From an uncultured Butyrivibrio sp. (lineage in GTDB: Bacteria > Bacillota > Clostridia > Lachnospirales > Lachnospiraceae), in contig CAMNEA010000001.1 of the NCBI GenBank assembly GCA_946536145.1, positions 1 to 64,000 on the forward strand: DNA of 64,000 nt, written 5' to 3'. Shown here piece by piece: positions 18,417 through 28,164 of the stretch. Every line of letters starts with the position of its first letter. Positions within the stretch are counted from its first letter, which is position 1. The translations under genes and the position numbers were made by a program. Below the pieces are notes generated by a model. The model saw only the letters and a program-made list of their open reading frames with translations. It was not told the origin of the DNA and made no database searches.

Positions 18417-19508
18417 TTACTTATCAATACCTTTTTCAAGGAACTCTGCCAGGTTGAACTCAATGTGCTCATTGGATCTTTCTACCGCAACCTTGGCCAT
18501 GTCGTGTTCTACCATTATTTTAACAAGTTCTTCAAAAGAAGTCTTCTGCGGATTCCAGTTAAGCTCCTTCCTGGCCTTGGAAGGATCACCCCAGAGGTTT
18601 ACTACATCAGTAGGCCTGTAGAAATCAGGGGATACTTCGATAAGAACCTTGCCTGTGGCCTTGTCATATCCCTTCTCATCTGCGCCTTCGCCCCTGAACT
18701 CAAGCTCAATGCCGGCATAGTGGAACGCAAGCTGGGCAAATTCGCGGACAGAGTGCTGAACACCTGTAGCTATTACGAAATCCTCGGGCTTGTCATTCTG
18801 AAGGATGAGCCACATGCACTCAACATAATCCCTGGCATATCCCCAGTCGCGAAGACTTGAGAGATTGCCGAGATAGAGCTTATCCTGCTTGCCCTGGGCA
18901 ATTCTTGATGCGGCGAGGGTTATCTTTCTTGTGACGAAGGTCTCGCCTCTTCTCTCGGACTCGTGGTTGAACAGTATGCCTGAGCAGCAGAACATATTGT
19001 AAGCTTCGCGGTATTCCTTTACGATCCAGAAGCCGTAGAGCTTGGCAACAGCGTAGGGGCTGTATGGATGAAAAGGAGTTTTCTCGTTCTGTGGTACTTC
19101 TTCAACCTTGCCGTAGAGCTCTGAGGTTGAGGCCTGATAAATCCTGCAGGTGTCTGCAAGACCGCAGAGGCGCACAGCCTCAAGGACCCTTAGGACGCCT
19201 GTTGCGTCAACGTCAGCGGTAAACTCGGGAGAATCAAAAGACACCTGTACATGTGACTGGGCTGCCAGATTGTATATCTCATCGGGCCTTACCTTGGAAA
19301 CAACGCCAAGAATACTCATTGAGTCTCCAAGATCGCCGTAGTGAAGGTGGAAATTCGGCTTGCCCTCAAGGTGAGCGATCCTCTCTCTGAAGTCAACCGA
19401 TGAGCGCCTGATGATACCGTGAACGTCATAGCCCTTCTCAAGCAGAAACTCTGCAAGATATGAGCCGTCCTGTCCTGTAATTCCTGTGATTAAAGCTTTC
19501 TTTGCCAT
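18417..19508 (-). CDS. gmd: GDP-mannose 4,6-dehydratase
   Basis: [65 protein letters not shown]. Confidence 0.96.
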   Translation of the reverse strand: MAKKALITGITGQDGSYLAEFLLEKGYDVHGIIRRSSVDFRERIAHLEGKPNFHLHYGDLGDSMSILGVVSKVRPDEIYNLAAQSHVQVSFDSPEFTADVDATGVLRVLEAVRLCGLADTCRIYQASTSELYGKVEEVPQNEKTPFHPYSPYAVAKLYGFWIVKEYREAYNMFCCSGILFNHESERRGETFVTRKITLAASRIAQGKQDKLYLGNLSSLRDWGYARDYVECMWLILQNDKPEDFVIATGVQHSVREFAQLAFHYAGIELEFRGEGADEKGYDKATGKVLIEVSPDFYRPTDVVNLWGDPSKARKELNWNPQKTSFEELVKIMVEHDMAKVAVERSNEHIEFNLAEFLEKGIDK

Positions 19509-19607
19509 ATCATATAACCTTTCGTGTAAAAATTATCGATTTGTGTTACGTTTTTTCTATTATATTTTCATGTTATTGCGTTTTAAATTCACTTTCTTGC
19601 CTTTCAT

Positions 19608-19636
19608 TTGCATTATCTTGATGACACAATTATACT
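19608..19636 (+). promoter_or_regulatory. Candidate sigma-A promoter for the AraC-family gene
   Basis: TTGCAT-(17 nt)-TATACT. Confidence 0.55.
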
Positions 19637-19653
19637 TATTACAAGAGTTGCCT

Positions 19654-19848
19654 GACAAAAGGTTGTCTGCGCATGCCCGGGCTGTACATTTCGAACAAGT
19701 CAGCTGAGCGGGCATATCGTGCTCGTCGGTACTTAGGTGGCGTACTTTGACACCTTAGTACCGCTACGAAGCACGACTGAGTGAGAGCGTCCCCGAAGCT
19801 GACTTGTTCGAAATGTACAGCCCGGGCATGCGCAGACGACCTTTTGTC
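19654..19848. repeat. ~195-bp near-perfect palindrome with 52-bp arms
   Basis: Arms 19654-19705 and 19797-19848 complementary with one mismatch (GACAAAAGGTTGTCTGCGCATGCCCGGGCTGTACATTTCGAACAAGTCAGCT); inner stems TCGTGC/GCACGA and GGTACTTAGGTG/CACCTTAGTACC. Confidence 0.96.
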
Positions 19849-19871
19849 TGAGGAACGATACGGAGGAAGAA

Positions 19872-20732
19872 ATGGATCAGAGGCTTTTTCAGGGAGAATT
19901 TGTATCATCGGACAGACTTCTTTATACGCCGTCTGAATTTGCGAGGTCAAACCTTTTATATTTGCAGGAAATTGGAAGACTGAAGGCCAGGAAAACCCAC
20001 ACCAGCAAGAGGCAGAACCTTGACTCCTTCCTGTTCTTTTATGTAAAGAGCGGGAGCGGGATAATAAACTACGGCGGCAAGGATTATCCGGTTCGTGAGG
20101 GCGACTGCGTGTTTATAAACTGCCGCAATCCGTATTTCCACAGGACAAGTGAGAACCTGTGGACACTTGAGTGGATACACTTTAACGGAGTGAGTGTGCT
20201 GTCAGTGTATTTAAAGTATCTTGAGAGGGGAGGACAGCCTGTCTTTCATCCGGACAGCCTTGAGGAAGCATCTTCTATCTGGGACAGTCTCAATGAGGTT
20301 GCGCACTCCGATGACTACATAAGAGACATCAGGATCAATGAGTACCTGTCAAGACTTGAGACACTTCTTATGAGCTTTAGCTGGAATCCTGAAATACAGC
20401 CTGCCGGCAACAATTACAAAACCGTGTTTGCTCTCAAGGAATACATAGATGTCAACTACAGGGAAAAGATAAGTCTTGATAAGCTAGCGGAGAAGTTTCT
20501 GACTAACAAGTATACGCTCTCGAGGAGCTTCAAGGAGCAGTTCGGCACATCAATAATTAACTATCTTCTTATGACCAGAATAACCAGAGCCAAGCAGCTC
20601 CTTCGCTTTACCGATGACACGGTCGAGGAAGTCGGGAATCTGTGCGGAATATCACCACTTTACTACTTCTCAAGGATTTTTAAACAGATAGAGGGCATAA
20701 GCCCCATGGAGTACAGACAGATGTGGAAATAG
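19872..20732 (+). CDS. AraC family transcriptional regulator (cupin sensor plus HTH)
   Basis: N-terminal cupin-like GGKDYPVREGDCVFINCRNPYFHR; C-terminal ISLDKLAEKFLTNKYTLSRSFKEQFGTSIINYLLMTRITRAKQLL...SPLYYFSRIFKQIEGISPMEYR. Confidence 0.93.
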   Translation: MDQRLFQGEFVSSDRLLYTPSEFARSNLLYLQEIGRLKARKTHTSKRQNLDSFLFFYVKSGSGIINYGGKDYPVREGDCVFINCRNPYFHRTSENLWTLEWIHFNGVSVLSVYLKYLERGGQPVFHPDSLEEASSIWDSLNEVAHSDDYIRDIRINEYLSRLETLLMSFSWNPEIQPAGNNYKTVFALKEYIDVNYREKISLDKLAEKFLTNKYTLSRSFKEQFGTSIINYLLMTRITRAKQLLRFTDDTVEEVGNLCGISPLYYFSRIFKQIEGISPMEYRQMWK

Positions 20733-20754
20733 TTACTGTTCAGACAGAAATGCG
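20732..20754. repeat. Partial copy (23-bp identical match) of the 1919-2063 element
   Basis: GTTACTGTTCAGACAGAAATGCG identical to 1919-1941. Confidence 0.85.
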
Positions 20755-20760
20755 TCAACA

Positions 20761-20789
20761 TTGAAAGAGGCGGGCATTAATTGTAAAAT
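20761..20789 (+). promoter_or_regulatory. Candidate sigma-A promoter for the downstream glycan gene run
   Basis: TTGAAA-(17 nt)-TAAAAT. Confidence 0.6.
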
Positions 20790-20821
20790 AGTACTGTTTA
20801 AATACGCGCGTGGAGATATTT

Positions 20822-21760
20822 ATGAAACTGCTTAGTGTCATAGTTCCCTGTTATAACGAACAGGAAAACATTGCTGATTTTTATAAAGAACTCATGCTCA
20901 ATGGTCCTTTCTTCAAAGACAGGGACATTGAGTTTGAGATTATTTTTGTGAATGACGGATCAAACGACGGAACCGTCCCGGAGATTAAAAAGCTCGCAGG
21001 CAGTGATGAGCGGGTTCACCTGATAAGCTTTTCGAGAAACTTTGGCAAGGAAGCGGCAATCTATGCGGGACTTAAGAGATCAAAGGGAGATTATACGGTT
21101 ATCATGGACTGTGACCTTCAGGATCCGCCATCTCTTTTACCCAGGATGTACGAGTGCCTTGTGGACGAGGGCTATGACAGCGTTGCCACAAGACGTGTAA
21201 ACAGAAAGGGCGAGCCGCCGATCAGATCCTTTTTTGCAAGAATGTTTTACAGGCTGATCAACAAGATCTCCAATGCGGATATTGTGGACGGCGCAAGAGA
21301 CTACCGCATGATGACCCGCCAGTTTGTAGAGGCTGTGCTCTCTGTTGAAGAGTACAACAGATTCTCAAAGGGAATTTTCGGATGGGTAGGCTTCAGGAAC
21401 AAGTGGCTTGAGTTCGAGAACGTAGAGCGGAGAAAGGGCGAGACCAAGTGGTCTTTCTGGAAACTGTTTGTATATGCGATAGACGGCATAATAGCGTTTT
21501 CCACAGCGCCTTTGTCGATAGCTTCATTCCTCGGTGTGCTCTTTTGCGTGGCAGCGTTTGTTTTCATACTGGTCATAATAATCAGGAAACTGACGGTGGG
21601 CGATCCGCACGGACTTGTGGGATGGACATCAACTGCCTGTATCATTTTGTTTGTCAGCGGCGTTCAGCTCTTTTGCCTGGGCATAGTGGGACAGTACCTG
21701 TCGAAGGCTTATCTTGAGGTCAAGAGACGCCCATTGTATATTGTTAAAGAGGAGTTGTGA
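20822..21760 (+). CDS. GT2 glycosyltransferase, GtrB/DPM1-like with C-terminal TM helices
   Basis: LLSVIVPCYNEQENIADFYKEL, DCDLQDPPSLLPRM, C-terminal TM pair; RBS tggag before ATG 20822. Confidence 0.9.
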   Translation: MKLLSVIVPCYNEQENIADFYKELMLNGPFFKDRDIEFEIIFVNDGSNDGTVPEIKKLAGSDERVHLISFSRNFGKEAAIYAGLKRSKGDYTVIMDCDLQDPPSLLPRMYECLVDEGYDSVATRRVNRKGEPPIRSFFARMFYRLINKISNADIVDGARDYRMMTRQFVEAVLSVEEYNRFSKGIFGWVGFRNKWLEFENVERRKGETKWSFWKLFVYAIDGIIAFSTAPLSIASFLGVLFCVAAFVFILVIIIRKLTVGDPHGLVGWTSTACIILFVSGVQLFCLGIVGQYLSKAYLEVKRRPLYIVKEEL

Positions 21761-22506
21761 TGGTCAGCATCGTTGTTCCTGTCTACAATGCAGCAAACTA
21801 TATAGCAGATACCATTAAGATGGTGTGTGAGCAGACCTACAGGGACTGGGAACTTATACTTGTGGATGACGCCTCGACTGACAACAGCGTATCTGTAATA
21901 GAAGATATAATAAAGGGGCAGAAAAAGAGGATCCGCCTCATTCGAAAGAGAGTCAACGAGGGGGCAGCAGAGGCAAGGAACACAGGGATAGATGCCTCGG
22001 CGGGCAGGTTTATAGCTTTCCTTGACGCGGATGACGTATGGAAGAGAGACAAGCTAAAGAAGCAGGTCGCCTTCATGGAGGCAACCGGCGCGGCGTTTTC
22101 TTTCCATTCCTACGAATTTGGGGATGAGGCTGCCAATCCCACCGGGAGAATCGTGCATGCTCCCGCGGAACTGAACTTTAAAAAGGCGCTGTCAAGGACG
22201 GTCATCTTTACATCGACTGTGATGTTTGACACGCATATCATTGATATGGAGATCATCCATATGCCCGATGTTCCCAGTGAGGACACCGCCACATGGTGGA
22301 GGATACTAAGGAGCGGATACGTGGCAAAGGGGCTTGATGAGAACCTGGCAATATACAGAAGACCTGCCGGATCACTCTCATCCAACAAGCTTGCGGCAAT
22401 TGGACGGATATGGTTCCTCTACAGGAATATCGCCGACCTCTCGGTGCCGCAGTCGCTATTTTATTTTGGAGGATGGGCAATAAGAGCTACACTTCGAAGG
22501 CTCTGA
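21760..22506 (+). CDS. GT2 glycosyltransferase
   Basis: VSIVVPVYNAANYIADTIKMVCEQTYRDWELILVDDASTDNS, FLDADDVWKRDKL. Confidence 0.9.
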   Translation: MVSIVVPVYNAANYIADTIKMVCEQTYRDWELILVDDASTDNSVSVIEDIIKGQKKRIRLIRKRVNEGAAEARNTGIDASAGRFIAFLDADDVWKRDKLKKQVAFMEATGAAFSFHSYEFGDEAANPTGRIVHAPAELNFKKALSRTVIFTSTVMFDTHIIDMEIIHMPDVPSEDTATWWRILRSGYVAKGLDENLAIYRRPAGSLSSNKLAAIGRIWFLYRNIADLSVPQSLFYFGGWAIRATLRRL

Positions 22507-22521
22507 TTTGTCTGATTGTGT

Positions 22522-23928
22522 ATGAAACAAAGAGAATCAAAGAAGAGAATCCTGGTGCTTTTGTTGGCATTTGTCGGTCTGTGTATGCAGACTGCCATTT
22601 ATGCCTGGTTTTGGTTTCAGGTATACTACCCTGAGGTGTCAAAGCCAAGGGTCAGTGTCGACGGATATGCCCTTGGAAACGGACTAAAACTCTTCTTTCG
22701 TGGTCACCTTTTGATAATTGCGATCTATTTCATATTGCTTTTGTTCTTTTCAAACACCTACGGCGGACTTAAGATCGGGTATCTTCGACCGATGGATGTG
22801 TTCTTCTCCCAGATTTTTGCGCTGTTCATGGTGAATTTTATTTCCTACTTCCAGATATCGCTTCTCAACAACTGGCTGGTCCAGTTTGTACCGATGGCGG
22901 AGATATTTGTCCTGCAGCTGCTCATAGCATTTGCGTGGGCGTATATAACCAATACCATTTATATGGGGATATTCCCTCCAAGGGAGCTTCTTCTGGTCAG
23001 CGGGGTATACCCGGCAGATGATATAGAGCGCAAGTTCAACACCAGAAAAGATAAGTACCACATAGCCAAGAAGATGAATATCTCAGAGGGGATTGACGCT
23101 ATATACAAAGAGTGCCTTGGAAATTATGACGGCGTTATCATCTGGGACGTGCCAAGTCAGTTCAGGAACGGGCTTGTGAAATACTGTTATGGCAGAAACA
23201 TAAGGATATATGTCATGCCAAAGATCACGGACGTGCTTCTCAAGGGCTCATCGCAGCTCCACCTGTTTGACACTCCGGTACTTCTTTTAAGGGAGTATTC
23301 TATCAAGATCGAGCAGAGGGCGATAAAGAGATTTTTTGATATAGTGCTCTCACTGCTTCTCATAATAATTACTTCGCCGATAATGCTGATAACGGCAATA
23401 ATCGTAAAAGCCTACGACAAGGGGCCTGTGCTGTACAAGCAGGTGCGTTGCACCAAGGACAGGAAGAACTTTTACATCATGAAATTCCGAAGCATGAGCG
23501 TCGATGCAGAAAAGGACGGAGTTGCAAGACTTGCGTCCAAGAATGACTCGAGGATAACTCCGGTAGGAAAGTTCATAAGATCCTGCAGGATTGACGAACT
23601 TCCGCAGCTGTTTAACATCCTTAAGGGCGAGATGTCTTTCATCGGACCAAGACCGGAGAGACCCGAGATAATCGAGCAGTATCTCAAGGAGATGCCGGAA
23701 TTTGCCTTCAGAATGAAAGTTAAGGCCGGTCTTGCCGGATATGCTCAGGTATATGGCAAATACAACACAACGCCTTATGATAAACTGAAGCTGGATCTTA
23801 CCTATATAGAGAATTATTCCATCTGGCTGGATATTAAACTCATGCTGCTGACGGTGAAGATACTTTTTACGCCTGACAGCACTGAGGGGGTTGAGGAGGA
23901 TCAGACCACAGCCCAGAAGAAAGTGTAA
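22522..23928 (+). CDS. Polyprenyl glycosylphosphotransferase (WbaP/CpsE-like priming sugar transferase)
   Basis: N-terminal TM helices; C-terminal KRFFDIVLSLLLIIITSPIML...YIMKFRSMSVDAEKDGVARLASKNDSRITPVGKFIRSCRIDELPQLFNILKGEMSFIGPRPERPE. Confidence 0.93.
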   Translation: MKQRESKKRILVLLLAFVGLCMQTAIYAWFWFQVYYPEVSKPRVSVDGYALGNGLKLFFRGHLLIIAIYFILLLFFSNTYGGLKIGYLRPMDVFFSQIFALFMVNFISYFQISLLNNWLVQFVPMAEIFVLQLLIAFAWAYITNTIYMGIFPPRELLLVSGVYPADDIERKFNTRKDKYHIAKKMNISEGIDAIYKECLGNYDGVIIWDVPSQFRNGLVKYCYGRNIRIYVMPKITDVLLKGSSQLHLFDTPVLLLREYSIKIEQRAIKRFFDIVLSLLLIIITSPIMLITAIIVKAYDKGPVLYKQVRCTKDRKNFYIMKFRSMSVDAEKDGVARLASKNDSRITPVGKFIRSCRIDELPQLFNILKGEMSFIGPRPERPEIIEQYLKEMPEFAFRMKVKAGLAGYAQVYGKYNTTPYDKLKLDLTYIENYSIWLDIKLMLLTVKILFTPDSTEGVEEDQTTAQKKV

Positions 23929-23936
23929 GGTGAATA

Positions 23937-24752
23937 ATGGACAGAGATAGACTTCAGATTCTTGTGTCTGCCGTAAACAAAGACCCGGAAAAGCTCATCA
24001 GTGATATGCGGCTGTGTTCTGATGCTGTCATTGTTAATCAGCTGATAGGTGAGGGCGCCCCGGATACTGTCACGGAAGGGGACAGAGAGTATGAGTTTGA
24101 CGGATTTAAAGCACTTGTCTTAAACAGAAGGCAGAAGGGTGTCGGACTATCCAGAAATACAGCCATAGAGAACTCCGACCATGAAATCCTGCAGTTTGGA
24201 GATGACGACATCGTCTATGAGGACGGATATGCGGATCGCATAGTATCGGAGTTTGACGCTCATCCCGAAGCTGACGTACTTTGCTTTAACGTAAGGGCTC
24301 AGGAGGGGCGAACGACATACTGGAACGAGAATTTTGCCAGGGTGTCCTTCAGGAACTACGGAAGATATCCCGCTTACGCGATCTGCGCAAGAAGAGACAG
24401 GCTCATTGAAAGCGGGGTGCGATACTCGCTTCTCTTTGGAGGAGGAGCTCCGTACATGAACGGCGAAGACAGTTTGTTTTTGCACGACTGTTTAAAGGCC
24501 GGGCTGTCGATCTACAGGACGCCTGTCAGCCTTGGAAGGGAGAGACAGGGACAGTCCACCTGGTTTATGGGCTACACGGACAAGTTCTTTTTTGACAGGG
24601 GTGTTCTGTACCACTTCCTCTATGGGAGACTGGCAGGGATCCTTGGATTTAGATTTCTTTTTAACCACAGAAATGATTTTTGCAGGGAAAAAGGCCTGGG
24701 GCGATGCTACAGGCTTTTATGTGATGGAATTAAGCATGGGAGAAGCCTATGA
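23937..24752 (+). CDS. GT2-like glycosyltransferase
   Basis: KGVGLSRNTAIENSDHEILQFGDDDIVYEDGY. Confidence 0.7.
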   Translation: MDRDRLQILVSAVNKDPEKLISDMRLCSDAVIVNQLIGEGAPDTVTEGDREYEFDGFKALVLNRRQKGVGLSRNTAIENSDHEILQFGDDDIVYEDGYADRIVSEFDAHPEADVLCFNVRAQEGRTTYWNENFARVSFRNYGRYPAYAICARRDRLIESGVRYSLLFGGGAPYMNGEDSLFLHDCLKAGLSIYRTPVSLGRERQGQSTWFMGYTDKFFFDRGVLYHFLYGRLAGILGFRFLFNHRNDFCREKGLGRCYRLLCDGIKHGRSL

Positions 24753-25639
24753 AGAAGTCACCTTTTTTCACGATTATAGTTGTGTCATATAATGCCGGGG
24801 ACAAGCTTTTTAATACTCTTGAGAGCATCAGAAAGCAGACCTTTTCCGACTACCGCGTCCTTATCAAGGACGGGATGTCTACCGACGGCTCGATAGAAAA
24901 GCTTAAGGCTCAGTATGAGCCGGGTGCCCTAAAGGATGCAAGGGGAAAGAGATTTGCGCTGGCCGAGAGCTGTGACAACGGTATATACCACGCAATGAAC
25001 ATTGCGGTCGGCTATATAAGGGATGAGGATGAGACATCAGAGGAGCCGGGCTATGTATACTTTTTAAACTGCGGGGATCTCTTCAGCAGCGAGAACGTGC
25101 TTAAGGATGTGCATGATTTTATTGCGGACCGCAATTCCAGGAAGGGAACCACCATACCTGCTATCTACTACGGCGACATCTATGACTGCTCATCATCGAG
25201 CAAAGTCGCCTCGAACCCGGTCATTGATGATTTCGCGTGCTACAGGAATGTCCCAAGTCATCAGGCGTGCTTCTATGACGTAAGGCTGATGCTCAACAAT
25301 CCCTTTGATCTGAAATACAGGGTCAGGGCTGACTATGAGCAGTTCCTCAGATGCTTTTACATCGACAGGGCGGATACGGTTTTTATGCCTCTTACGGTTG
25401 CGGATTACGAGGGCGGAGGCTACTCGGATCAGAATAAAAAGATATCAGAGCAGGAGCGAAGGGAGATAATCGGTAAGTACCTCGACAGATCGAGGATCAG
25501 AAAATACGACCTTCTCCGCGTACTTACGCTCTCGGGACTAAGGACCCACCTTGCCTCCAGTAAGATTACGGCAGGAGCATATAACGCGATCAAGAACGCG
25601 GTGTATACCGCAAGGAACAGGAATAAGCACAAGGAGTAA
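24749..25639 (+). CDS. GT2 glycosyltransferase (WcaA-like)
   Basis: PFFTIIVVSYNAGDKLFNTLESIRKQTFSDYRVLIKDGMSTDGS; ATGA overlap. Confidence 0.85.
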   Translation: MKKSPFFTIIVVSYNAGDKLFNTLESIRKQTFSDYRVLIKDGMSTDGSIEKLKAQYEPGALKDARGKRFALAESCDNGIYHAMNIAVGYIRDEDETSEEPGYVYFLNCGDLFSSENVLKDVHDFIADRNSRKGTTIPAIYYGDIYDCSSSSKVASNPVIDDFACYRNVPSHQACFYDVRLMLNNPFDLKYRVRADYEQFLRCFYIDRADTVFMPLTVADYEGGGYSDQNKKISEQERREIIGKYLDRSRIRKYDLLRVLTLSGLRTHLASSKITAGAYNAIKNAVYTARNRNKHKE

Positions 25640-25645
25640 CGGAAG

Positions 25646-26929
25646 TTGAGAGTTCTATGGCTTTGCAATATCATGCTCCCGGCTTACGCCAGAGCGCATG
25701 GATATAATTATTCGGTGCGGGAAGGCTGGCTCACGGGATGCCTTGGCAGAATTATCCGGGATAAAAAAGATGATGAGAAGATCACGCTCGGCGTGTGCTT
25801 TCCTTCCGGGGATGAACAGACAGAGTCAGGTGAGGTCATCGACGGGATCACTTACTATGGCTTTAAGGAGGATCTGACGCATCCCGAGATATATGACAGC
25901 GCATTGGAGAGCAGATTCCGCACCATACTAAGTGACTTTGGGCCTGATATAGTCCATATATTTGGTACGGAATTTCCGCACTGCCTTGCGATGATAAAGG
26001 CATTTGGCAATCCCGACAGGGTTCTTTTGGGGATTCAGGGAGTATGTGCCCAAATTGCAAGTGAGTATATGGCGAATATTCCGGAGGAAGTACAAAAATC
26101 CGCTACCTTCAGGGACAGACTCAAAGAGGATTCTCTTTTGCAACAGCAGGAGAAGTTCAAAAAGAGGGCTGAGCACGAGAGGGAGGCTATAATGCTCACC
26201 GGCAATGTCAGCGGCAGAACTTCCTTTGACAGGCAGCAGGTTCTTGCGATAAATCCGAAGGTCCGCTACTTTGCGATAAATGAGACCATGAGACCATGCT
26301 TTTACATGGGCAAGTGGGGTGAAAAGAGATCCGTTCCCCACAGTATTTTTTTGTCGCAGGGCGACTATCCTCTAAAGGGCTTCCACTTTATGCTGCAGGC
26401 GATGCCGACGATCCTTGAAAAATATCCCGATGCGCATCTCTATGTTGCAGGGAATAACATCATAGGCAGAGGAGAGAGCAAATACCCGTATTTTTTAAGG
26501 GCCAGTGCCTATGGAAAATATATAAAGGGCCTTATATCCAAAGGGAAGCTTAAAAAGAAGGTTACCATGCTTGGGATGCTGGACGATGCGGGGATGAAAG
26601 AACAGCTCCTTAAGTGCTCGGTATTCGTGTGTCCGTCTGTGATCGAGAATTCACCTAACTCCCTGGCGGAAGCGATGCTTCTTGGAGTGCCTGTCGTGGC
26701 ATCGAGAACGGGAGGCATTCCGGATATGGTACAGCCGGGAAAGGACGGCGTGCTTTTTGAGACAGGCAATCCGTCAGAACTGGCAAAGAGCATTCTGCAG
26801 CTGTGGGACGAACCCGTTATCGCCGCAGTATATGGGGACAATGCCAGCGCGCACGCAAGGATAACCCACAACGCGGACGCCAATTACAGGCGGCTGATGG
26901 AAGTATACCGCGATATATGCGCCCTTTAG
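25646..26929 (+). CDS. GT4 glycosyltransferase
   Basis: FVCPSVIENSPNSLAEAMLLGVPVVASRTGGIPDMVQPGKDGVLFE; TTG start. Confidence 0.88.
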   Translation: MRVLWLCNIMLPAYARAHGYNYSVREGWLTGCLGRIIRDKKDDEKITLGVCFPSGDEQTESGEVIDGITYYGFKEDLTHPEIYDSALESRFRTILSDFGPDIVHIFGTEFPHCLAMIKAFGNPDRVLLGIQGVCAQIASEYMANIPEEVQKSATFRDRLKEDSLLQQQEKFKKRAEHEREAIMLTGNVSGRTSFDRQQVLAINPKVRYFAINETMRPCFYMGKWGEKRSVPHSIFLSQGDYPLKGFHFMLQAMPTILEKYPDAHLYVAGNNIIGRGESKYPYFLRASAYGKYIKGLISKGKLKKKVTMLGMLDDAGMKEQLLKCSVFVCPSVIENSPNSLAEAMLLGVPVVASRTGGIPDMVQPGKDGVLFETGNPSELAKSILQLWDEPVIAAVYGDNASAHARITHNADANYRRLMEVYRDICAL

Positions 26930-26951
26930 ACTGATCATGAGAGGATGAAGA

Positions 26952-28160
26952 GTGGTCATCACATTTGTATCCAATTACATAAACCATCATCAGCTCCCAT
27001 TCTGTGAGGCCATGAAAGGTATGGGCGGGGACATCGACTTTTATTTTGTTCAGACCATGCCAATGGAAGAAAAGAGAGTGAACATGGGCTGGGCTGTCGA
27101 TGAGAAGGCCTTTGACTATGTCGTACTCTACTACGAGGACAGAAAAAGGGCTGAGGAACTTATAATAAACAGTGACGTAGTGCTCTTTGGCTGGACAGAG
27201 AACCTTATATCCGATATCGAGAGAAAGAGACTCTCCTCGGGAAAGCTCTCTTTCAGAGTCAGCGAGAGGATATACCGAGAGGGACAGTGGAAGTTTATAA
27301 GCCCCAGAGGACTTATGAACAAGTACCGCGAGCATTTTGTCTACCGCAATAAGAGCGTATACCTTCTGTGCACGGGGGCCTATGTGGCATCTGACTTTAA
27401 CCTGATAAAGAGCTATCCGGGTAAGATGCTGAAGTGGGGGTACTTTCCGGATGCATCAAAGATCTCTTATGCTGAAGGGGAAAAATCACAGGGTGATGCT
27501 AAAGAAGACATCCTGAGGCTGTGCTGGGCAGGCAGACTTATCGAGCTAAAGCACCCCGAGTTTGCTGTTAAAGCCGCCGCGCACCTTAAGAAAAGCGGGA
27601 GAAGGTTCTGCCTTGATATAGCAGGTGATGGTCCTATGAGACCCGCTCTTGAGGCTATGGCAAAGAGAGAGGATCTTTCTGACTGTGTAAATATTCTCGG
27701 TGCTCTGGCGCCGGGCGAAGTTCTGCAGGTGATGGACAGGGCGGACATATTTCTTTTTACAAGCAACTACCTTGAGGGGTGGGGAGCAGTTGTGAACGAG
27801 GCGATGGAGAGGGGGTGCGCTTTGGTTGCGTCCCTCGAAGCGGGGGCGGTGCCGTTTCTTATTGAGGATAAAGTAAACGGACTCACCTACCGGGATGGAA
27901 GATATGATGATTTTGAGAAAAAAGTTGACTATCTGTTTGACCACACAGAAGAGATAAGTACTTTTGCCAATGCTGCAAGGGCGACAATAAAGCGGCTTTG
28001 GAATGCGGAAAATGCCGCCTGTGAACTAGTGGGATTCAGCAGGCAGGCTCTTTTGGGAAAAGAACCGGAGCCCGCAGAAGAAGGGCCGCTTAGCAGGGCG
28101 CAGATCATAAAGCCCCCCGGATTTTTTAGAACCCTTCAGGAAAAAAATCGATTGGAGTAA
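26952..28160 (+). CDS. GT4 glycosyltransferase
   Basis: LRLCWAGRLIELKHPEFAVKAAAHL, LEGWGAVVNEAMERGCALVASLEAGAVPFLI; GTG start. Confidence 0.88.
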   Translation: MVITFVSNYINHHQLPFCEAMKGMGGDIDFYFVQTMPMEEKRVNMGWAVDEKAFDYVVLYYEDRKRAEELIINSDVVLFGWTENLISDIERKRLSSGKLSFRVSERIYREGQWKFISPRGLMNKYREHFVYRNKSVYLLCTGAYVASDFNLIKSYPGKMLKWGYFPDASKISYAEGEKSQGDAKEDILRLCWAGRLIELKHPEFAVKAAAHLKKSGRRFCLDIAGDGPMRPALEAMAKREDLSDCVNILGALAPGEVLQVMDRADIFLFTSNYLEGWGAVVNEAMERGCALVASLEAGAVPFLIEDKVNGLTYRDGRYDDFEKKVDYLFDHTEEISTFANAARATIKRLWNAENAACELVGFSRQALLGKEPEPAEEGPLSRAQIIKPPGFFRTLQEKNRLE

Positions 28161-28164
28161 CCTG

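Noticed and set aside
19654-19848. Insertion sequence or integron
   Set aside because: No transposase or integrase ORF lies between the arms; only about 90 bp separate them. A non-autonomous element remains possible.
19639-19950. Minus-strand 103-aa ORF across the palindrome
   Set aside because: Its sequence is dictated by the palindrome (SAHARAVHFEQVS appears on both arms), and it overlaps the AraC gene start.
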